Below are positions 58,563 through 64,000 of a stretch of DNA of 64,000 nt, one piece after another. The position numbers were made by a program, and so were the translations under genes. Positions within the stretch are counted from its first letter, which is position 1. Each line of letters starts with the position of its first letter. The stretch covers positions 4,340,001 to 4,404,000 of the forward strand of contig NZ_CP177163.1 in assembly GCF_046736075.1 (NCBI RefSeq). The letters run 5' to 3'. Source of the DNA: Stenotrophomonas sp046736075 (GTDB taxonomy: Bacteria > Pseudomonadota > Gammaproteobacteria > Xanthomonadales > Xanthomonadaceae). The notes beneath the pieces were generated by a model. It was not told where the DNA came from and made no database searches. It saw only the letters and a list, made by a program, of their open reading frames with translations.

Positions 58563-61040
58563 TCACCACGCCGCCCGCAGGCCAATCTGCGCGGCGGCAT
58601 CGCGATAGCCGTTGTTGCCCCGCTGAACCCGCAGATCGCCCCAGGCCAGCCAGCGCTGGCCGAGCTGGAGCTGCGCGCCGGCCTGGGCTTCATAGCGGCT
58701 GTCGGGAAGATCGGCATCCAGACGCTCGGCATTGAAGCGCAGGACTTCGGCCCGGGAGCTGTGCAGCCAGTTCACCGCGAGGAATGGCTGGACGCGGTTA
58801 CCCGGCCCGTTCCGGTTGCCGAACAGGCGCAGCCCCACCCGGGTCTGCAGGCCGCCGGCGGTATCGTCTTCGACGAGAGTGCCATTGGCTTCCTGCACAC
58901 GATCGCTGGTGATATCGGTGTAGACCAGCTGCACCTGCGGCTGCAGGTACAGCGCGCCCTGATCCGAACCGTGCAGGCGCCACGCGTAGCCAGCTTCCAG
59001 CGATGCGCTGCGGCTTCGCGCATCGTAGGTTTCCCTGGCCAGGCTTTCACCCTGCACCTCGTTGTCGAAGCGCGCGTATTGCGCCCACGCATCCACATGC
59101 GCGCCCTGGCTGCTGTCGCTGTCCTGTACCCAGCCCAGATACAGGCCGGCCGCGTCGCCGCGAACCTTGCCGCGGGTACGGTAGCCGGACAGCAGTGAGC
59201 GTGCCTCGGTGCGCGCCTGCCCCGTGGCCAGCATCAGCCCAACCTGGCCTCGCCCCCCTTGGCCCCAGCGCCACAGGTCGGTACCCACGTGCACTGCATC
59301 GGTGTGGGTGGTGGTGTCCACCTGGCCGGCGATGGTGGCCTGCAGTTGGTCGCGCGTAGCCCGGATCCAGGTGCCGTTGCTTTCCCCATCCAGGCCCGGG
59401 GCGCCGCGGTCGTGGCGACGCAGCTGGAACATCTGTACGGCCGCCGCCTGATTGGCGAGATAAGCCCCCGGTTCGGGCCGCAGCACCGGAACGGGATCGA
59501 CCGGGTCAGGGTCAACCGGTTCAACCGGATCAATCGGGTCCACCGGATCCACCGGGATCACCGGATCAACTGGATCAACCGGATCCACCGGATCAACGGG
59601 TATCACCGGTACGCAGCCCGGCGCATCCGGGTTGATGTCGCAGGGATTGCCGGTGTAGGTCGAGCGCAGGTACCAGTTGCCATTTGCCGGGGCGGCATCG
59701 GTGCCCTTGTGCAGGAAGTACTCGTACATGCCCCCAATGGCACGCCCCTGCAGGACAAAGCGACCATTGGAGGCGCCTTCGACCCGTACCAGGCGTATGC
59801 CTCTGACGGTCTGCGCGCCGGCACCGTTGATGTTGGTGACAGCAACCTGTGTGGTGCCGCTGGTTGCACCGGTGACGCGCAGCGTGGACGTGTCGGCCGC
59901 ATCGTCGGCAAGCACCGTGTTGAAATGCAGCGTTCCCCCCTGGCCCAAGTAGTTGCCGCTGACAGTGAGGTGTGAGAACTGGCCCGCTCCGCCGAGAAGG
60001 ATGTCACTGCCCGCGCCCAGCGTGAGGTTGCCCGTGTTGCTGTTCCCGCCAAGGGTCCAGCGGCCGCCCTGGTCGACGATGACGTCTGCGGCCCCCCGCA
60101 CGCGGCCCTTCAGCTGCAGCCCGTCCAGAAAGCGCAGGATGGCGTTGCCGGCGGCGGCATCCATGACGAAATCGCCCGACAGTGTGCTGGTGCGGGCGGT
60201 GAAGTCGAGCTGTCCGTTGGCGGCCACCTCGACCAGGTTGCCGTTGCCGCCCAGCAGTGTTGCGCCGTTCTGTACTGTGATGCGCGCCAGTTCCGGCGTG
60301 AGGACCGGGTTGACCCGGATGGCGCTGCCCGTCTGTCCCTGCACGGTGCTGCCATCCACGAGGACGTACCAGTCGTCGGGCGTGGAATTGATGGGCTGGC
60401 CGCTCGCCGTGACCGTCATCAGCAGGCCGTTGGTGCCGCCGATGACCCTGGAGCCCGCGCGGAACTCGGCGGAGCCTGCAATGGCGCGGGCCCCATTGAC
60501 GCCGCCGGTCAGCGTGCTGCCCTGCACGTTGATGATTCCTCCGGCCGCGAACTGCAGTCCGCCGGTTGCTCCGGTGATCTGGCTGTCGATGAGGGTGAGG
60601 GCGCTTCTGGGGGCGTCCGCAGGGCCGTTCGCGAGGCCGTGGGTGATGGTGGCATAGCCACTGGCGCCGGGGCCGGCGTCGACGGTGTTGATGACCGAAT
60701 TCCGCACCGTCACCGTGGCATGAAACGACGCTACCCGGCCACTGGCAGTGGCTCCATCGAGGGTCACGACCGCGCCGCTGCCGTTGTCGGTCTGGATTGC
60801 ACCGACGCGTGCGCCACGAACGTTGAGGGTGCCGAGCACGCTGAAGTCGCGCCCTTCATTCGCGCTTCCCGGTACCAGCGTGACGGTTTGGCCGGGTCGT
60901 ATGACCACCGTCTGCGCGGCGGCGTGGTGCGCGAACAGCAGGCTGACGGCAATGCCCGAGGCGAGCGCGGACCATCCGCGCAACAGGCGAGGGTGTCGGG
61001 CGAGGGTGTGTGTGACGTAACCCGGGTGCGCGAGTGCCAT
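58563..61040 (-). CDS. Type V autotransporter (classical, beta-barrel C-terminus)
   Basis: The product has 825 residues from the ATG at 61040, which has AGGAG upstream. A signal peptide with an extended N-region ends at HHAAAQ (about 43). The passenger (about 44-470) is a beta-helix-like series with LIDSQITGATGGLQFAAGGI-type repeats. A proline/aspartate/valine linker (about 475-520) follows. The barrel (about 560-825) contains GTWIRATRDQLQATIAGQVD and ends in aromatic RAAW, as required for BAM recognition. No protease or GDSL motif is seen, so adhesin-like function is likeliest. Confidence 0.88.
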   Translation of the reverse strand: MALAHPGYVTHTLARHPRLLRGWSALASGIAVSLLFAHHAAAQTVVIRPGQTVTLVPGSANEGRDFSVLGTLNVRGARVGAIQTDNGSGAVVTLDGATASGRVASFHATVTVRNSVINTVDAGPGASGYATITHGLANGPADAPRSALTLIDSQITGATGGLQFAAGGIINVQGSTLTGGVNGARAIAGSAEFRAGSRVIGGTNGLLMTVTASGQPINSTPDDWYVLVDGSTVQGQTGSAIRVNPVLTPELARITVQNGATLLGGNGNLVEVAANGQLDFTARTSTLSGDFVMDAAAGNAILRFLDGLQLKGRVRGAADVIVDQGGRWTLGGNSNTGNLTLGAGSDILLGGAGQFSHLTVSGNYLGQGGTLHFNTVLADDAADTSTLRVTGATSGTTQVAVTNINGAGAQTVRGIRLVRVEGASNGRFVLQGRAIGGMYEYFLHKGTDAAPANGNWYLRSTYTGNPCDINPDAPGCVPVIPVDPVDPVDPVDPVIPVDPVDPIDPVEPVDPDPVDPVPVLRPEPGAYLANQAAAVQMFQLRRHDRGAPGLDGESNGTWIRATRDQLQATIAGQVDTTTHTDAVHVGTDLWRWGQGGRGQVGLMLATGQARTEARSLLSGYRTRGKVRGDAAGLYLGWVQDSDSSQGAHVDAWAQYARFDNEVQGESLARETYDARSRSASLEAGYAWRLHGSDQGALYLQPQVQLVYTDITSDRVQEANGTLVEDDTAGGLQTRVGLRLFGNRNGPGNRVQPFLAVNWLHSSRAEVLRFNAERLDADLPDSRYEAQAGAQLQLGQRWLAWGDLRVQRGNNGYRDAAAQIGLRAAW
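59485..59609. repeat. 9-bp-based tandem repeat encoding a Pro-Val-Asp linker
   Basis: Imperfect units of ACCGGATCA type recur every 9 bp and encode about a dozen Pro-Val-Asp-like triplets between passenger and barrel. Because the unit is a multiple of three, length changes would keep the frame. Confidence 0.8.
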
Positions 61041-61256
61041 GACGGGCTCCTGGTGACAAGAACGACCGATGCATAGTTGCGTTGGCGAGTCTGTGTCGCT
61101 GCTAGCCGCGCCTGGGATGCTGTGCCGCTTCGCTTCAATGCGAGGTCTGACACGCGCCCCGAGCCCCCCGGGTAGTGGCGCGACTAATGCGCGTCGATGC
61201 GTGATGGAAGGGTGAATAGGGCATGACGCCTGCATGTAGACCACATCGATGACAGT

Positions 61257-61275
61257 GATACCCATTCGCATTTAC
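61257..61275. promoter_or_regulatory. Candidate Fur box
   Basis: GATACCCATTCGCATTTAC matches 11 of 19 positions of the Fur consensus, with AATGCGAATGGGTATC on the other strand as in other gammaproteobacterial boxes. It lies in the 313-bp divergent region 61041-61353, 78 bp before the esterase start. Nothing else is recognised in that region. Confidence 0.45.
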
Positions 61276-61353
61276 GTTACACTGGCGTGATGAGCGTCCG
61301 CTCGCGCTTTACGGCGGGCGGGTCGATCCGCGCCCTTGAACGAGTGTTTTATC

Positions 61354-62373
61354 GTGCCCAGAACCCTGATTGCTCCGTTTGCTGCATGGCGTCGCATTGC
61401 TGTACTGGCGCTCGCCTCGGGTGTGTTGGTTTCGACTCCCGTCGCCGCCCAGCAGCGCAATCCGCTGCAGACGGTCGGCCACACCGTGTTGGACGAACCG
61501 GCGCAGAGCTATCGTTTCGAGCGTTTCGTGATCGACAGTCCCGACCACGCGCGCCGCTGGCGGGTCAATCTGGGCGTGCCGACACGGCCCGCGTCCACGC
61601 CGGCACCGGTGCTCTACATGCTCGACGGCAATGCGGCGGCGATGGTGTTCGACCAGGGCATGCTCACCGAACTAGCGGCCGGCAAGGCGCCGGTGCTGGT
61701 GTTCATCGGCTACGACAATGACCTGCGCATCGACTCGCCATCGCGCACGCTTGATTACACGGCCTGGGTCGATACGGCCGACGACGAGAATGGCGTCGCG
61801 CAGTCCAGCGGCGGCGGTGCGGCGGTGTTCAATGACGTGATCGAACAGCGCATCAAGCCGGAGGTGCAGCGCCGCACGCGCATCGATGTGCGACAGCAGT
61901 CGCTGTGGGGCCATTCGCTGGGCGGCCTGTTCGTGCTCAGTACGCTGTACACCCAGCCGACCGCCTTCCAGCACTACATCAGCGCCAGTCCGTCCCTGTG
62001 GTGGAGCCAGGGCGCGCCGCAGGCCGGCATGGAACAGCAGTTCGTCAAACACTACACCGGCACGCCGGCGCAGCTCACCCTGATGCTGGGCGGCGACGAG
62101 CGCAGCGGCAACCGCGGTGTGCGCGATCTCACCAACCCCCGTGTGGTGGCGCACCTGCGCCGCATCGGCGGGGCCACGCCGGACGCCGCCTACCAGTTGA
62201 GTGAGCGCCTGGCGGACGTGCGCGGCCTGACGGTGGATTACCGCGAGTTCCCCGGCCTGGGCCACGGCCCGATGCTGCCTGCGTCGCTGAAGGCCACGCT
62301 CAGCGCGCTGTACGGCATCGCCGACCGCAGCAACGTACCCGCGGCTACACCCGCGCCGAACGCCGACGACTGA
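61354..62373 (+). CDS. Alpha/beta-hydrolase, siderophore-esterase-like (IroE/Fes type)
   Basis: The product has 339 residues from the GTG at 61354, giving a signal peptide (RTLIAPFAAWRRIAVLALAS...VAAQ). A TTG at 61336 is an alternative. The nucleophile elbow reads SLWGHSLGGLFVLSTLY, a VLYMLDGNAAAMVFDQG segment forms the oxyanion side, and the last histidine is in FPGLGHGPM. The esterase family PF00756 includes periplasmic trilactone hydrolases such as IroE. Iron-linked context is suggested by a Fur-like box and a YncE-like gene behind it. Confidence 0.8.
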   Translation: MPRTLIAPFAAWRRIAVLALASGVLVSTPVAAQQRNPLQTVGHTVLDEPAQSYRFERFVIDSPDHARRWRVNLGVPTRPASTPAPVLYMLDGNAAAMVFDQGMLTELAAGKAPVLVFIGYDNDLRIDSPSRTLDYTAWVDTADDENGVAQSSGGGAAVFNDVIEQRIKPEVQRRTRIDVRQQSLWGHSLGGLFVLSTLYTQPTAFQHYISASPSLWWSQGAPQAGMEQQFVKHYTGTPAQLTLMLGGDERSGNRGVRDLTNPRVVAHLRRIGGATPDAAYQLSERLADVRGLTVDYREFPGLGHGPMLPASLKATLSALYGIADRSNVPAATPAPNADD

Positions 62374-62492
62374 TTTTTCCCTACCCAGGCAGACCCGTGG
62401 CCCCGTGCCACCGCCGCAACGGATCGCGGCCACGCCGAGGCAATCCCTGTGACAACGCGCCGGATGCGCGCCCCCAACAGAAGGCTTCTGCT

Positions 62493-63875
62493 ATGAACAA
62501 ACTCAATTCCCTGCCGCGCTTCGCCACCCTGGCGCTTGCGCTGTCGATGGCAACCAGCAGCGCATTCGCGCAGCCGGTGTTCGATACCCCGGCCAATGGC
62601 TTCCGTGGCCAGGTCAGCAGCCGCGGCGAAAACGTGGTGCCGGGCACCCAGGCCGAAGTGACCGGCCGGCAGTTCGTGCCGGGCCAGCAGGTGACCCTGC
62701 TGCGTGGCGACACCGTGCTCAACGCCACCCCGTACGTGGTCGATGAGCAGGGCAACTTCAAGGCCACCGTCGCCATTCCGGCCGACGCAGTGCCGGGCCA
62801 GCACCCGGTGGTGGTGCGCGCCAGCCAGCCCGATGCGGCGGCCGTGCTGTCGCTGCGGGTGTCGCCGAACCTGCCGTTGAGCGGCCAGCAGTCGTTCAAC
62901 CAGGCCTCGGCGAAGCTGGTGCAGGGCCTGTACCAGAGCGCCTACAGTGCGGCCAGCAACGCCGTGTTCGTCACCTCGGCCGTTGGCCGTCCGCCGGTGA
63001 CCCAGTCGCAGCTGCTCAAGGTGGACCCGAAGAGCCTGAAGGTGATCAAGGCGATCACCCCGGCGCAGGTGCCTGACGCCAAGGGCGGCAGCGTGTTCGC
63101 CGTATACGGCGTGGGCGTGGACGATGCCAACGGCAATGTGTGGGTCACCAACACCCGCCAGGACACCGTGGCCGTGTACCGCCAGTCGGACCTGGGCCTG
63201 GTCCACCAGTTCCCGGTGGGCACCGTGCCGCACGCCCGCGACGTGGTCGTGGATGCCAAGCGCGGCAAGGTGATTGCCTCGGCCACTGGCGAAGACCATC
63301 TGTCGGTGTTCGACGCGAAAACGTTCAAGGCGCTGGAGCCGATCACCCTGGCGTCGGGCGTGGACGACGAGAAGTTCGTACCGATGAGCCTGACCCTCGA
63401 TGAGGCCAGCGGCAAGCTGTTCACCGTGAGCATCGGCACCCCGGAAGCGGCCGTTATCGACGTCGCCAGCGGCAAGGTGGACAAGGTCATCGCGCTGGGC
63501 AATTCGATCAGCGCGTCCGGTGTTGCCTACGACGCCAGCCACGATCGCCTGTTCGTGGCGTCGCAGGGTACCGACAACCTGCTGATCGTCGATGTCGCCA
63601 GCGGCAAGGTGCTGCACGATGTCGCGGTGGGCGCGGGCGCGCTGAACGTGGCATTCGAGCCGGTCTCCGGCCTGGCCTACGTGACCAACCGCGGCGCCGG
63701 TACGGTGACTGTGGTCAACGGTGACGGCAAGATCGTCGGCAACCTCGATGGCGGCACCTTCCCCAACCATGTCCGGGCGGACGGCAAGGGCAACGTGTTC
63801 GCCGTGAACAAGTCGCGTGGCGCGGAAGACCCGAAGGGCGACCGCATCACGCGCCTTGCTCTGCGCAAGCCGTAA
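62493..63875 (+). CDS. Secreted YncE-like beta-propeller protein with N-terminal Ig-like domain
   Basis: The product has 460 residues with signal peptide MNKLNSLPRFATLALALSMA...SSAFA. Residues about 30-125 look like an Ig-fold (VTGRQFVPGQQVTLLRGDTV). Residues about 130-455 form a YncE-type seven-bladed propeller with repeated VDVASGK motifs (AAVIDVASGKVDKVI, LLIVDVASGKVLHDV). E. coli YncE is periplasmic and iron-regulated. It lies 119 bp after the esterase gene, same strand. Function is not known precisely. Confidence 0.83.
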   Translation: MNKLNSLPRFATLALALSMATSSAFAQPVFDTPANGFRGQVSSRGENVVPGTQAEVTGRQFVPGQQVTLLRGDTVLNATPYVVDEQGNFKATVAIPADAVPGQHPVVVRASQPDAAAVLSLRVSPNLPLSGQQSFNQASAKLVQGLYQSAYSAASNAVFVTSAVGRPPVTQSQLLKVDPKSLKVIKAITPAQVPDAKGGSVFAVYGVGVDDANGNVWVTNTRQDTVAVYRQSDLGLVHQFPVGTVPHARDVVVDAKRGKVIASATGEDHLSVFDAKTFKALEPITLASGVDDEKFVPMSLTLDEASGKLFTVSIGTPEAAVIDVASGKVDKVIALGNSISASGVAYDASHDRLFVASQGTDNLLIVDVASGKVLHDVAVGAGALNVAFEPVSGLAYVTNRGAGTVTVVNGDGKIVGNLDGGTFPNHVRADGKGNVFAVNKSRGAEDPKGDRITRLALRKP

Positions 63876-63921
63876 CTACCGTGCAGGGCGGCCGCCGGTC
63901 GCCCTGCCGAAGGAGCAATGA

Positions 63922-64000
63922 TGAAAACGATGGTTTCCGTGCGGCTGCTGCCGCTTGCGATGGCGATGGCGGTCGCGTTGACGGCCTGTGGTGGAACGAC
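63922..64000 (+). CDS. Lipoprotein, N-terminus only (cut by window end)
   Basis: An ATG at 63922, with AAGGAG six bases upstream, opens MKTMVSVRLLPLAMAMAVAL followed by TACGG. This is a lipoprotein signal with lipobox LTAC. An ATG at 63919 is an alternative. It is 46 bp after the YncE-like gene on the same strand, so likely in the same unit. The rest lies outside. Confidence 0.72.

Overview
The window looks like chromosomal DNA of a Stenotrophomonas-type gammaproteobacterium (Xanthomonadaceae). The base composition is very GC-rich. It carries three tandem flagellin genes, a PilZ gene beside fliS, and several copies of short GTAG-headed palindromes resembling the SMAG (REP-like) elements described for Stenotrophomonas maltophilia. 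The species call is inference from content, because no database search was possible.

Layout. Positions 1-20,800 are a flagellar regulon. The minus strand carries flgBCDE, flgF, flgGHIJKL, three fliC paralogues, fliD, fliS, a FliT-like gene and a PilZ gene cut by the window edge, with cheV upstream of flgB. The plus strand carries flgA, flgM and flgN. Promoter motifs fit the known flagellar hierarchy. Sigma-54 type -24/-12 elements precede flgB, flgG and flgA. Sigma-28 type elements (TMAA-N15-GCCGATAA-like) precede fliS, fliD, each fliC, flgM, cheV and a chemoreceptor gene at 30.4-31.6 kb.

Positions 20.8-31.6 kb hold signalling genes: a soluble PAS histidine kinase, a GGDEF-EAL-REC protein with substituted EAL catalytic residues, a NarL-type PAS kinase, a PAS-GGDEF-EAL protein with intact motifs, and a methyl-accepting chemotaxis protein. 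Two non-coding stretches here are full of repeats: an inverted pair of 184-bp hairpin elements (22.16-22.61 kb) and a cluster of seven SMAG-like units (29.5-29.97 kb).

Positions 31.6-50.4 kb are mostly housekeeping: hflD-mnmA-Nudix, a YbjN-like secreted protein, clpS and clpA with an APH(6)-like kinase gene between them, infA, aat and a FemAB-like acyltransferase gene, trxB, ftsK, a DUF3857/transglutaminase protein, lolA, rarA and crcB.

Positions 50.5-64 kb are accessory: an EvgS/BvgS-like phosphorelay kinase with its LuxR-type regulator, a LysR regulator, a WYL regulator divergent from a glutathione S-transferase, a secreted amidohydrolase, a glutamine-rich mini-protein and an autotransporter. 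Divergent from the autotransporter is a probable iron-linked set (siderophore-type esterase, YncE-like propeller protein, start of a lipoprotein) behind a candidate Fur box.
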